Notes under the pieces: model-generated
What the model saw: the letters and a program-made list of their open reading frames with translations, nothing else
Database searches by the model: none
What the model was told of the DNA's origin: nothing
Source of the DNA: Qipengyuania flavescens
GTDB taxonomy: Bacteria > Pseudomonadota > Alphaproteobacteria > Sphingomonadales > Sphingomonadaceae
Reading direction: 5' to 3'
DNA: 64,000 bases
NCBI RefSeq assembly: GCF_029688735.1
Contig: NZ_JARULD010000001.1
Location: forward strand, 620,001 to 684,000
In this document: piece by piece, positions 17,216 through 25,491 of the stretch
Numbering within the stretch: position 1 is the first letter of the stretch
Layout: the number at the start of each line of letters is the position of its first letter
Position numbers and translations under genes: made by a program

Positions 17216-17890
17216 ATGACGACGAACATTGTTACCAAGCCGCTCGAAGCGCAATTGAAGCTAGAGCGCATTGGCCTCACAAGCGAACAAGTGTTGGAAA
17301 TCATCCACGCTATGGCGAGTGCCAAAGCTGATGCGACCGAAAATGATCCTCCGGGCGCTGCAGGTTGGTCAGCGTGGCGGATGGGCATACGTCGTTCTCG
17401 CGAAGTCACCATCCACGACAAGCGCTTCCCTGATTGGGAGCGCGATGAGGAAGGCCAGGTCAGCTCGGTGTTGAACCGCAAGCTGGGTGTCCGGCTTCTG
17501 GTATCCAATACTGGCGACGGCACAGGTATCGCAGAGCAAGACCGTTTTCCCCAAAACAGGTCGAAGAAAGGAGCAGCAACCGATCGGATTGTGCAGAACA
17601 ATCAGGGCGTTTTTGACTTCATGGAAGTGGCTCCGAATGTAGTTCATCTCCACGCGCCAGGGGACGCCGAGCAAGGCATCGTGTCTTGGTATGTCTGCGT
17701 TTACTGCGAAGGTGATGAACTCCGCGCCGAAGTCTCGTGCCCCATCGGAATTGAAGGTGGTTTCTTCACCGGTTTCAGCGACCGCATTATTGTTCTAGGC
17801 GATGACGAGATCGACATTGACCCGATTGAAGGGGAACTTCCTGAAGGTGAGGTCGTCGATATCGACGTCCCAGTTAGTCGGAAAAAGTAG
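17216..17890 (+). CDS. Protein of unknown function paired with an XRE/ImmA regulator
   Basis: A 224-residue acidic, soluble protein with no signal peptide or membrane helix and no family recognised. Residues 18-45 look helical (LTSEQVLEIIHAMASAKADA), the centre holds mixed strands with Gly-Asp turns (VSNTGDGTGIAEQD), and the C-terminus is rich in Asp/Glu (GDDEIDIDPIEGELPEGE). The stop is 2 bases from the next ATG, so the two genes are one operon. Gene pairs of this layout with XRE-ImmA proteins are usually regulators of the partner or toxin-antitoxin-like; which applies here cannot be seen. Codon use is less G+C-biased than the chromosome. Confidence 0.8.
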   Translation: MTTNIVTKPLEAQLKLERIGLTSEQVLEIIHAMASAKADATENDPPGAAGWSAWRMGIRRSREVTIHDKRFPDWERDEEGQVSSVLNRKLGVRLLVSNTGDGTGIAEQDRFPQNRSKKGAATDRIVQNNQGVFDFMEVAPNVVHLHAPGDAEQGIVSWYVCVYCEGDELRAEVSCPIGIEGGFFTGFSDRIIVLGDDEIDIDPIEGELPEGEVVDIDVPVSRKK

Positions 17891-17892
17891 AA

Positions 17893-18981
17893 ATGTCCTT
17901 CAGTGCTGCACGCCTCGGCGTCGCCCGACAAAGGCGATTGCTGAACCGAAAAGGATTCGCCGCACTGCTCGGTGTGACGCAGCACACCGTTTCCAGATGG
18001 GAGAAAGGCACAACTGAACCGGATGACGAAACAATTGCAGCGATCGCGAATTGCCTCCAATTTCCTGTCGATTTTTTTCGTTCCGTCGATCTTGAAGTGC
18101 CGGAAGCAGCGCTGGTCAGTTTCCGAAGTCAGACCTCAATGAAGGCTGCGATTAGAGATGCAGCCTTGTCGGCAGGCGCGATTGGCTTCCTCGTTGCTGA
18201 TTGGGCTGACGAGGCTTTTTCTCTGCCGAACGTGTCAGTTCCTGACCTCCACCCTCTGGAACCAGAGGCAGCTGCTCGTTCGCTGCGCGAAGATTGGGGG
18301 CTCGGTGAACGACCAATTTCCAATATGATTCATCTCTTGGAAGCGCATGGCGTTCGCGTATTTTCGCTTGCTGAAAACTCCGTCCGCGTGAACGCATTTT
18401 CGCTTTGGCGAGACGACACACCTTTTATTTTCCTCAATACCGTCAAGAGCGCAGAGAGTAGCCGGTTCGATGCCGCGCATGAATTGGGGCACCTAGTTCT
18501 TCATCAAGACGGAAGCACAACAGGTCGGGAGGCCGAGGATCAAGCCAACCGATTTGCATCGGCCTTTCTTATGCCCCGCGCCGACATCCTCGGTCATATT
18601 TCGGACGTCTATTCCTTAGATCAGCTCATCCGCCTTAAGCGACGCTGGAAGGTTTCAGTCGCCGCGCTCAACTACAGACTGCACAAAGTTGGCATCACCA
18701 CTGATTGGCGGAACCGCGACCTTTGCATTCAAATTTCTCGCCTAGGCTACCATAAGGAAGAGCCCGAACCTATTGAACGCGAGCGCTCAATGGTTTGGGA
18801 GAAAATCCTCAAGCTGCTCTGGGCGGAGAAGAAGACCTTTCGGGTTATTGCGGAAGATCTCGCATTGCCTGAATCGGAGGTAAGCGCTCTGATCTATGGG
18901 GTTGTGAATTCTGGTTCACCTCCACCGTCATCGACATCTGCTCCTACCCTCGTTTCTGACAGAGTGTCGGCTAGGCCTTGA
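17893..18981 (+). CDS. XRE-family HTH regulator with ImmA/IrrE metallopeptidase domain
   Basis: The 362-residue protein begins with an XRE helix-turn-helix (about residues 8-62, GVTQHTVSRWEKGTTEPDDE). The central region holds the ImmA/IrrE (DUF955) zinc peptidase with HELGH (about residue 197) and a downstream EDQANRFASAFLMP glutamate ligand. The last 100 residues form a winged-helix-like, basic tail. ImmA/IrrE proteases cleave cognate repressors after a stress or phage signal; with a fused HTH they act as their own repressor. It is intact in an otherwise decayed element, which suggests selection or recent arrival, and it probably binds the inverted repeat at 17162. Confidence 0.93.
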   Translation: MSFSAARLGVARQRRLLNRKGFAALLGVTQHTVSRWEKGTTEPDDETIAAIANCLQFPVDFFRSVDLEVPEAALVSFRSQTSMKAAIRDAALSAGAIGFLVADWADEAFSLPNVSVPDLHPLEPEAAARSLREDWGLGERPISNMIHLLEAHGVRVFSLAENSVRVNAFSLWRDDTPFIFLNTVKSAESSRFDAAHELGHLVLHQDGSTTGREAEDQANRFASAFLMPRADILGHISDVYSLDQLIRLKRRWKVSVAALNYRLHKVGITTDWRNRDLCIQISRLGYHKEEPEPIERERSMVWEKILKLLWAEKKTFRVIAEDLALPESEVSALIYGVVNSGSPPPSSTSAPTLVSDRVSARP

Positions 18982-19199
18982 CGCCCGTCAACACATACGC
19001 ATCGACTTTTCTATTGTCGAAATTGGTCTCGAAAACGTGGGTTTTGGGCGCAGATTCACCAGTTTAGCCTCCGAGAAAGGCGCAGAAACGCGTGTGTTTG
19101 TGAATACGCATTAATTTCGGGAGGCAGGGGCCGAAGGTTCGAATTCTTTCCTCGCGACCCGTTTGTAACGCCGATCGCTATTTGCGCCGCTAATGTAAG

Positions 19200-20372
19200 T
19201 CACATAGCTAGGCTTGCCAAAGCGTCTTCAGCATCATCTCGCACAAGATGACCATAGTGCTTCTCTATCATCGCTACACTTGTGCCGGACAGCTGCGCTA
19301 CAGTGAGGATCGGTAAGCGCGCGCGGACTAGGTCCGTAATGACGCTATGGCGTAGGGTGTAGGCGGAAACGGCGTCAGGCAAGTTCGCCTTCCTTACAGC
19401 GTTCTTGATCGGGTGTTTCCAAGTATCCTTGTTCCAGGCCTCGCCCGAATGCCGAGCAAACACCGGTGCAGTCGGCAATTTTCCCGTCACTTGAGCAGCG
19501 AGAAAATCGACGATGACTTGGGGTAGGGAAATCTGCCGCGGAATGCCGTTCTTGTCCTTACCGATTGTGAGCGTTCGGGTGCGCTTGTCAAAATCTCGCG
19601 CGGTCAAGCTTGCGAGCGAGCCGGGACGAAGAGGCAGGAGGCATAGCGCTTTCAGAAACGGCCGCGTTTCCTCGCAGACGGTATCGATCAATCTCTTCCG
19701 CTCACCCTTGTCCAAATATAGTTCCCGGCGCTTGTCGGCACCCTTGAAGGGCTTGAGCGCCTCCTGCCAGGCTGCATCGGTATTGGGGGAACCGGGCGTA
19801 AGGACACGCCCCAGCGCCGCACGCAATGGCACCATGTCCCGATTGATCGTCGACTTTGCACGCTCCTTCATCCGCCGCTTTTCCGCATTCTTTGTGCGGG
19901 TCACCAAGGCAGGGCATTCCTCCAACCTCTTGCGCCAAGCCTTCAGGTGGTGGCGCCGCAACTTCTCTAACTTCACCTTGGCAATAGGATCACTGTAAAC
20001 ATGACGCCGGAAAACGCCCTCGGCGATCGAATTGGGCTTTTCTTTGAGGTAGGAATCGCAGGCATCCTTCACCGTCACCATATCGCGCGCAAGTTCACCT
20101 CCGGCTTCAACGGTGGCAGCCCAAGTCTCTGCGTCGGCCTTCGCTTGCCTAAACACATCGTGACCTGACAGCGTGCCGTAATCGCCCAGCCGCTTGCGGC
20201 TATTGCGAGTAGTATCAGCGTCATAGAACCTGGCGAACCATGTGCCGCCCACCGTCTTCTTCGACGGCCGATAACCGAGGTAGACGCCTTGACGTAGACG
20301 ATGCCAATGAGGCTCGTCTCCCGCTTTTGGCTTCAGCTTTTCACGCTCTCCGATGCGGCTCAAATCTGGCAT
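19200..20372 (-). CDS. int: Tyrosine-recombinase integrase of the tRNA-Val element
   Basis: This 390-residue integrase has an N-terminal arm-binding region, a SAM-like core-binding domain (about 95-210) and a catalytic domain (about 220-385). The catalytic residues are visible: Arg in LLPLRPGSLASL, His-x-x-Arg-like YTLRHSVIT, and the nucleophile Tyr in MIEKHYGHL. The start lies 23 bp from the repeat at 20395, so that repeat sits in its promoter or operator. It is transcribed away from attR, the usual orientation for tRNA-targeting islands. Nothing suggests a frameshift, so the element may still excise. Confidence 0.95.
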   Translation of the reverse strand: MPDLSRIGEREKLKPKAGDEPHWHRLRQGVYLGYRPSKKTVGGTWFARFYDADTTRNSRKRLGDYGTLSGHDVFRQAKADAETWAATVEAGGELARDMVTVKDACDSYLKEKPNSIAEGVFRRHVYSDPIAKVKLEKLRRHHLKAWRKRLEECPALVTRTKNAEKRRMKERAKSTINRDMVPLRAALGRVLTPGSPNTDAAWQEALKPFKGADKRRELYLDKGERKRLIDTVCEETRPFLKALCLLPLRPGSLASLTARDFDKRTRTLTIGKDKNGIPRQISLPQVIVDFLAAQVTGKLPTAPVFARHSGEAWNKDTWKHPIKNAVRKANLPDAVSAYTLRHSVITDLVRARLPILTVAQLSGTSVAMIEKHYGHLVRDDAEDALASLAM

Positions 20373-20394
20373 TCGCCATCGCTATCGCAAAATC

Positions 20395-20445
20395 CATGAA
20401 AAAAACATGAAAAAGATAGGTGCACATCAGCGAACACCGACGGGG
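20395..20445 (+). repeat. Subterminal direct repeat, right copy
   Basis: Partner of 8070-8120 in the same orientation: 20 identical bases, then about 21 of 31 matching. It lies just upstream of the integrase start and 60 bp inside attR, so it could serve both as arm site and as autoregulatory operator. Confidence 0.65.
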
Positions 20446-20505
20446 GCTATACCTTGTTTTTATTGTTCTTTCTGGATTCGAAGAAGCCTAAATTTCCGTA
20501 ATTCC

Positions 20506-20555
20506 CACCCTTCACACGGGTGGGGTCGCAAGTTCAATCCTTGCCGCGCCCACCA
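20506..20555 (+). repeat. Attachment site attR (50 bp copy of tRNA-Val 3' end)
   Basis: Exact copy of 7984-8033. It lacks the acceptor 5' strand, D-arm and part of the anticodon stem, so it is not a tRNA gene but the scar left by integration. Confidence 0.95.
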
Positions 20556-20580
20556 CCGCTCTTCGAAGCAGACATAAAAA

Positions 20581-20604
20581 AGCCGCCCGGTGAGGCGGCT
20601 TTTT
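20581..20604. terminator. Bidirectional intrinsic terminator
   Basis: AGCCGCC (20581-20587) pairs with GGCGGCT (20594-20600), with an A-run on the left and TTTTT on the right. It ends the minus-strand small gene at 20623 and, before the island arrived, may have been the terminator of tRNA-Val. Confidence 0.85.
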
Positions 20605-20622
20605 CGTTATTAAACGGTGCGC

Positions 20623-20883
20623 TTATGCAGCCTTCGTCGTCGTGGTCGCCGAAGGTGCGGTAGAAGTGGCGGGCGGTGTCTGCCGATCTTCTGCATCCTT
20701 CTTGTCCATGAACTTCTTGGCGACGTAGCCGCCGGCACCCAGCGCAAGCATCGCAGGCAGGCTCACGCGGCGAAGCATTGTGGTTGCCACGACGCCCAGT
20801 GCCGCACCCGTCGCGCCACCGACGCCTTTGGTCTGCTTGGCGATCCTGTCGCCTACGAATGCTCCGATTACCTTGCCGATCAT
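20623..20883 (-). CDS. Small glycine-zipper-type protein, stress-promoter controlled
   Basis: ATG at 20883 follows AAGGAG and gives 86 residues. A Gly/Ala-rich hydrophobic centre (GGATGAALGVVATTML and LALGAGGYVAKKF) resembles glycine-zipper membrane-associated proteins; the tail is Thr/Ala/Pro-rich. No specific family is recognised. The upstream GGAAC-N16-CGTT element (20906-20930) is the signature of the alphaproteobacterial general stress sigma factor EcfG, so the protein probably accumulates under stress or in stationary phase. Confidence 0.8.
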   Translation of the reverse strand: MIGKVIGAFVGDRIAKQTKGVGGATGAALGVVATTMLRRVSLPAMLALGAGGYVAKKFMDKKDAEDRQTPPATSTAPSATTTTKAA

Positions 20884-20905
20884 ATGAATTCTCCTTTGGC
20901 CCATC

Positions 20906-20930
20906 AACGGGCGAAAGGCGCGCGCGTTCC
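20906..20930 (-). promoter_or_regulatory. EcfG (general stress sigma factor) promoter
   Basis: On the minus strand GGAAC (20930-20926) and CGTT (20909-20906) are separated by exactly 16 bases, the EcfG/SigT consensus. The -10 element lies 23 bases before the ATG of the small gene, leaving room for its AAGGAG ribosome site. Confidence 0.75.
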
Positions 20931-20935
20931 GACGC

Positions 20936-21559
20936 TCAATCGCTGTCTGGACGTGAAAGACCATCGCGGAGCAGGCTGTTCGCAGCCGCGGCCACGGTGG
21001 CCGCATCGGGATCGCCATCTTTCGCCCAGATCGCATAGCGCAGGCCGAGAAACACATTGATCCCCATCACGGCCCAAGCTTCCGGCTCGCCAAGATCTGC
21101 GCGCAGGTCTCCCGTTGCGGCACCGGCCGTGAGCCGCTGCTCGATACGATCTGCGATCCGCTCGTAATGTGCGCGATAGCTATCCGGATCGACGAACTCG
21201 GCTTCATCGATGATGCGGTAGACTTCCTTATGCTCGGCAGCGAATTCCAGAAAGGCCAGCAAGGCCGCCTGCTCCACGGCGAGCGGGTCCATGTCCGGCT
21301 TGATCGCGTCGCGCGCCGCGGCCCCGACTGCCTCGCTCATGTCGCCGACGAGAGCACGGAAGATCGCGTCCTTGCTATCGTAATAGGTATAGAAGGTCCC
21401 CAAGGCCACGCCCGCGCGTCGGGTGATCCCGCTGATCGACGCTTCGTGAAAGCCGCTTTCGGCAAATTCCGCCGCAGCGGCATCGAGCAGTTTGCGCAAG
21501 GTCCTGCGCCCGCGCTCGGTCCGCGGGACGCGATCGGCCGTATCTGTAAGCTGCTGCAT
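20936..21559 (-). CDS. TetR-family transcriptional regulator
   Basis: A 207-residue regulator with an N-terminal TetR HTH (about residues 18-70: ISGITRRAGVALGTFYTYYDSKDAIFRAL) and a helical ligand-binding domain. It is divergent from the TonB-dependent receptor with about 120 bp between them, so it is a candidate regulator of that receptor. It is also upstream of the small stress gene, which however has its own promoter. Confidence 0.93.
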   Translation of the reverse strand: MQQLTDTADRVPRTERGRRTLRKLLDAAAAEFAESGFHEASISGITRRAGVALGTFYTYYDSKDAIFRALVGDMSEAVGAAARDAIKPDMDPLAVEQAALLAFLEFAAEHKEVYRIIDEAEFVDPDSYRAHYERIADRIEQRLTAGAATGDLRADLGEPEAWAVMGINVFLGLRYAIWAKDGDPDAATVAAAANSLLRDGLSRPDSD

Positions 21560-21682
21560 TAACCGCCCCTTCCGCCGACGTTTTATGCGCGAGCGGCATC
21601 TACCGCAAGATCGAACTTGAAAGGTGGTTCAGGTTTCAGTATCGAAGGCGTAACGAGAAAACATCTGTGGGAGGATTACAGT

Positions 21683-24004
21683 ATGCGTGGCACCAGGCTT
21701 TCGATGTGCGCCCTGCTTGCCGGAGTGGCGACGGCCACATTGATAGCGACGCCTGCCGTCGCTCAGGACATAGACGATGAAGTGACGCTCGATGACGATC
21801 AGGGGGCGATCGATAATGTGATCGTCGTCACCGCTCGTCGCCGGGCTGAGCGCATCACCGATGTGCCACTGGCCGTCACTGCGATCTCCGGCAAAGAACT
21901 GGAAAAGCGCGGCACACAAGACCTGACCCAGATTGCGCAGGAAGTGCCCAACGTAACGCTGGAAGTCAGCCGCGGCACCAACACCACGCTCAGCGCCTTC
22001 GTGCGCGGCGTTGGTCAGCAGGATCCGGTCGCCGGCTTCGAGGCGGGTGTCGGCCTTTATGTGGACGACGTTTATATCAACCGCCCGCAGGCTGCCGTGC
22101 TGGACGTATACGATGTGGCCCAGATCGAAGTGCTGCGCGGTCCGCAGGGTACTCTCTACGGTCGCAATACCATCGGCGGCGCGATCAAATATGTGACCGC
22201 CCGGCTACCTGACGAAACGCAGGTCAAGGTGCGCGGAACGCTGGGCAATTACGACCAGGCCGACCTGATCGTGTCCGCCTCGACCCCGATCAGCGACACG
22301 CTCAAGATCGGCGCAAGTGGTGCACGCCTTTCGCGCGGGGGCTTCGGCGACAACCTCGTCCAGGAAGGGGTCGAGAATTACAACAAGGACGTCTGGGCCG
22401 CCCGCGGCACGATCGAGTTCGACAACGGTCCGCTCTTCATCCGCCTGTCCGGCGACTATGTGAAAGACGATTCCGATCCGCGTCAGGGCGCCCGCCTGCT
22501 CGTCGGCCAATTCAGCGGCGCACCGATCCTCGACAGCGTCTACGACACGCGGGCCGGCCTCGACGTGATCGAACAGGAGGTCGAAGCCTACGGCGGCGGC
22601 CTGACCATCGCCTATGAAGTCGGCGACACGATTACGCTCAAGTCGATCACCGGGTATCGCGAGGACAAGTCGACCACGCCGATCGATTTCGACAGCCTCC
22701 CTGCTGCCGACCTCGACGTTCCGGCGATTTACGAGAACGACCAGTTCAGCCAGGAACTGCAACTGCTCTATGAAAGCGAGCGCCTGAACGGCGTGCTCGG
22801 CGCCTATTATCTCGATGCCAACGCCTTTACAGCGTTCGACGTGGCGCTGTTCACCACTGGCGCGCTGGTCGGCCTGCCCGGCCTGAACGCGCAAACCCTT
22901 GGCGATGTCGGCACCAAGACGTGGTCGATCTTCGGTGATTTCACCTACGATATCACCGACCAGCTGAGCCTGTCGCTCGGAGGACGCTATACGTGGGACA
23001 AGCGGACCAGCCGTGTGCTGCGCACGACCTTTATCGGCGGCTATTCGGACCTGTTCCCGCCGTCCGACGCCATCCCCATCGCCGTGACGAGCGACTTCAA
23101 CGGCAGCGAGACGTTCAAGGAGTTCACCCCGCGCGCCTCGATCGCTTACAAGCCGAGCTACAACCACACGGTGTATTTCACCTACTCCAAGGGCTTCAAG
23201 GGCGGCGGTTTCGACCCGCGCGGCCAGACCTCGCTGGCCCCGGATATCGATCAGGACGGCGATGTCGATTACGACGACCAGTTCGAGTTCCTCCGCTTCG
23301 CACCGGAGAAAGTCGACAGCTACGAGCTCGGGTGGAAGGCCAATTTGCTCGAAGACCGGCTGTTTCTCGCACTCGCTATCTTCAAGGGCGACTACACCGA
23401 TATCCAGATCCCGGGCTCGGTTGGCGTCGATACCGATGGCGACGGCGTCAGCGACACCTTCGTCGGGGTGACTTCCAATGCAGGCGATGCCGATGTCAAC
23501 GGGATCGAATTCGAAGGCAGCGCGCTGGTCGGGCGGGACTTTGCCGGCCCCGGCAGCCGGTTGAACTTCAACTGGGCGGTCGGCTATCTCGATGCCGAGT
23601 ACAACACCTTCATCGACCCGTTCGGCAACGATGTGGCGGACCAGCGGGTGTTCCAGAACACACCCGACTTCACCGCCAATGCCAGCTTCGACCTCGGCCT
23701 GCCGGTCGCCAGCGGCATCGTCGACTTCATCGGTACGGTTTCGATGCGTGGCGATTCCAGCCAGTTCGAACTTCCCGGCCCGCTCGATCAGGATGCCTAT
23801 ACGCTGGTCGATGCGAGCATCGTCTACACGGCCGACAGCGATCGCTGGTCGATCGGCGTCCACGGCAAGAACCTGTTCGACAAGCGGTATATCGTCGCCG
23901 GCTACGACTTCGTGACCGGATCGGTGCTGGGGCTGGAGGGCAACCTCACCGGTTTCTACGGCGATCCGCGCCGGGTCTTCGTGACTGGCGAATTCAAGTT
24001 CTGA
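21683..24004 (+). CDS. TonB-dependent outer-membrane receptor
   Basis: The ATG at 21683 follows GGAGG and gives 773 residues. A signal peptide ends at AVAQ-D (about residue 30), a TonB box-like stretch (NVIVVTARRR) follows, then the plug domain (VPLAVTAISGKEL to GRNTIGGAIKYVT) and a 22-strand barrel ending in the aromatic-type C-terminus EFKF. It belongs to the large sphingomonad group of receptors annotated for siderophores, steroids or plant-derived compounds; substrate cannot be read from sequence. A convergent sulfotransferase follows, a pairing often seen in this order. Confidence 0.95.
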   Translation: MRGTRLSMCALLAGVATATLIATPAVAQDIDDEVTLDDDQGAIDNVIVVTARRRAERITDVPLAVTAISGKELEKRGTQDLTQIAQEVPNVTLEVSRGTNTTLSAFVRGVGQQDPVAGFEAGVGLYVDDVYINRPQAAVLDVYDVAQIEVLRGPQGTLYGRNTIGGAIKYVTARLPDETQVKVRGTLGNYDQADLIVSASTPISDTLKIGASGARLSRGGFGDNLVQEGVENYNKDVWAARGTIEFDNGPLFIRLSGDYVKDDSDPRQGARLLVGQFSGAPILDSVYDTRAGLDVIEQEVEAYGGGLTIAYEVGDTITLKSITGYREDKSTTPIDFDSLPAADLDVPAIYENDQFSQELQLLYESERLNGVLGAYYLDANAFTAFDVALFTTGALVGLPGLNAQTLGDVGTKTWSIFGDFTYDITDQLSLSLGGRYTWDKRTSRVLRTTFIGGYSDLFPPSDAIPIAVTSDFNGSETFKEFTPRASIAYKPSYNHTVYFTYSKGFKGGGFDPRGQTSLAPDIDQDGDVDYDDQFEFLRFAPEKVDSYELGWKANLLEDRLFLALAIFKGDYTDIQIPGSVGVDTDGDGVSDTFVGVTSNAGDADVNGIEFEGSALVGRDFAGPGSRLNFNWAVGYLDAEYNTFIDPFGNDVADQRVFQNTPDFTANASFDLGLPVASGIVDFIGTVSMRGDSSQFELPGPLDQDAYTLVDASIVYTADSDRWSIGVHGKNLFDKRYIVAGYDFVTGSVLGLEGNLTGFYGDPRRVFVTGEFKF

Positions 24005-24026
24005 GTATCGCCCGCAATTGAGCGAG

Positions 24027-24053
24027 AGGGCCGGCTCCGACGCCGGCCCTTTC
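24027..24053. terminator. Intrinsic terminator between TonB receptor and sulfotransferase
   Basis: AGGGCCGGC (24027-24035) and GCCGGCCCT (24042-24050) form a perfect 9 bp stem with a 6-base loop, followed by a T-rich stretch. Confidence 0.82.
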
Positions 24054-25363
24054 TATTTCCACACCCGGCGACGCGTTTCGCTCGCCTCGCGATCCGTCGC
24101 GACACCGTAGGTCGAGACGTAATCTGCGAAACGCTCGCGCACCTGGCCTTCGCTCAGGCCGAACTCCTCCAGGCTGTAGCGGTGCGGATGCCGCTTGAGC
24201 TGGGCGGAACGGTCGAGAAAGCCCTGCATGGGCTCTAGCGCTGGCTCGATATCGAATTCCAGGAAACGGTAGACCCGTTCCATCGTGCCGCGCCAGTCGG
24301 TTTCCATGTCGTCGTAATGCACGTCGATCATCCGCTCGCGGGGGATCGCATCGCGGGCGGCGCGCATCCTCGCGATCATCTCCGCCGTTTTATCGAGCCA
24401 TGTCTGGCCCATGCGGTCGGGGTCGACATGGTCGGAATAGATGATCGTCTGGTTCCACGCGAGCGAGGCGGCGCTGCCGACCACCTGCTTGGGATCGCGG
24501 TGGGTGAAGATCAGCCGCGCATCGGGGAAAACCTCCAGCAGCGCCGGCAGGTCCAGCATGTGCTGCGGCGTTTTCAGGATCCACGGCCGCAGGCTACTTT
24601 CCTGCTGGCTCCAGCCGATCAGGCGCAGCAGGTCCGCCATGTGGCGATAGGCCGGCACTGCGCTTTCTTGGGCGCACCATGCGGAATAGCTCGGCACCTG
24701 CCACTGTGCATCGTGCTTCATGCCCCACATGCTCGCGACCAGCAGGCCGAGCTCTTCCTCCGGCTCGTAGGGGCCCGTTGGGTGGATCGAGAGGGTGCGC
24801 GGATTGGCGAGGCGCGCGACCTTCATGATCCGCGCTGCGAGTTTGGGACGGAAGTCTTCCTTCTCGCCCGCCAGCACCTCTTCGAAACCGGGGCGCGGGA
24901 CCGGGTTGATCGTCTCGAAGCTGCGCATGTGTGCGAAACGCTTGTCGCTCGCGAGCAGGCGATGAAGCCGCGTCGTGCCCGACCGCATCGGCCCGACGAT
25001 GACTACCGGATTGCGGATCGGGCGAGCGAGAATTTCGGGATGCCGCTTGAACCACATCTGCGCATAGAGGCGGCTTTCCAGCACATACTGGAACTGCTGC
25101 ATGGCGGAAAAATCGCCCGCCGCATTGAGCCGCGCCTCGCGCTTCACGCTGTCGAGCAGGACCTCGAACGGTTTTTCGAACCACGGATCGCCAAAATCTT
25201 CGAGGCCGGTCTTCTCGGCGGCTTGTTCGAGCAGGAAATCCTTCTCCAGCCGCGCACGGGCGACGGCTCCGATCTTCCGCCCTGCGCGGACGACCTTGTC
25301 GGCAATGTCGATGAAGCGCGTACGGCGCGGCGGCTCGATTGGCTGGCCTTGCAAGTCTCTCAT
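24053..25363 (-). CDS. Sulfotransferase-family protein
   Basis: ATG at 25363 follows GAAAGG and gives 436 residues; longer upstream frames lack a ribosome site. The PAPS 5'-phosphosulfate-binding loop is clear in VVIVGPMRSGTTRLHRLLA (about residues 110-128), and FTHRDPKQVVGSAASL carries the 3'-phosphate-binding Arg/Ser. C-terminal YRFLEFDIEP is typical of the Sulfotransfer_3 group. The acceptor is unknown. Genes of this type often neighbour TonB receptors in sphingomonads. Confidence 0.9.
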   Translation of the reverse strand: MRDLQGQPIEPPRRTRFIDIADKVVRAGRKIGAVARARLEKDFLLEQAAEKTGLEDFGDPWFEKPFEVLLDSVKREARLNAAGDFSAMQQFQYVLESRLYAQMWFKRHPEILARPIRNPVVIVGPMRSGTTRLHRLLASDKRFAHMRSFETINPVPRPGFEEVLAGEKEDFRPKLAARIMKVARLANPRTLSIHPTGPYEPEEELGLLVASMWGMKHDAQWQVPSYSAWCAQESAVPAYRHMADLLRLIGWSQQESSLRPWILKTPQHMLDLPALLEVFPDARLIFTHRDPKQVVGSAASLAWNQTIIYSDHVDPDRMGQTWLDKTAEMIARMRAARDAIPRERMIDVHYDDMETDWRGTMERVYRFLEFDIEPALEPMQGFLDRSAQLKRHPHRYSLEEFGLSEGQVRERFADYVSTYGVATDREASETRRRVWK

Positions 25364-25491
25364 GCCTTTCAAGCTGTTCCGGTCGTCCCTGAACGTGCGG
25401 GGCCTAAAGACGTGCCCGGGAAAGCTCAAGCGATGGCTCTGCTGCCTATCCCTCTGGCCAAGCGCGCAGCGACAAGGCATAGGCCCGCCCC

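Larger units (their letters stand above)
7984..20505. mobile_element. 12.5 kb integrative element in tRNA-Val
   Basis: The element is bounded by the exact 50 bp tRNA repeats, so its att-to-att unit is 12,522 bp. A tyrosine integrase is encoded next to the right end and an excisionase-like HTH protein next to the left end. Base composition inside is visibly lower in G+C and codon choice less biased than in the flanks. Cargo comprises CBS and FTR1 proteins, a metal-efflux cluster reduced to fragments, a helicase fragment and an unknown-XRE/ImmA pair. No replication or conjugation gene was recognised, so it is either mobilised in trans or a degraded genomic island. Confidence 0.92.

Noticed and set aside
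19118-19162. tRNA-like T-arm and acceptor end (GAAGG-TTCGAAT-TCTTT) between the ImmA gene and the integrase
   Set aside because: The stem needs two G-T pairs, spacing to the acceptor is wrong and no CCA or upstream arms exist. It could be a relic of another att site, but chance is as likely.
20506-20555. Second tRNA-Val gene
   Set aside because: Only the 3' 50 bases are present; acceptor 5' strand and D-arm are missing. It is the att scar.
22205-23863. Minus-strand open frame of 552 codons inside the TonB receptor
   Set aside because: Antisense shadow caused by G+C-rich third positions; no ribosome site or family.
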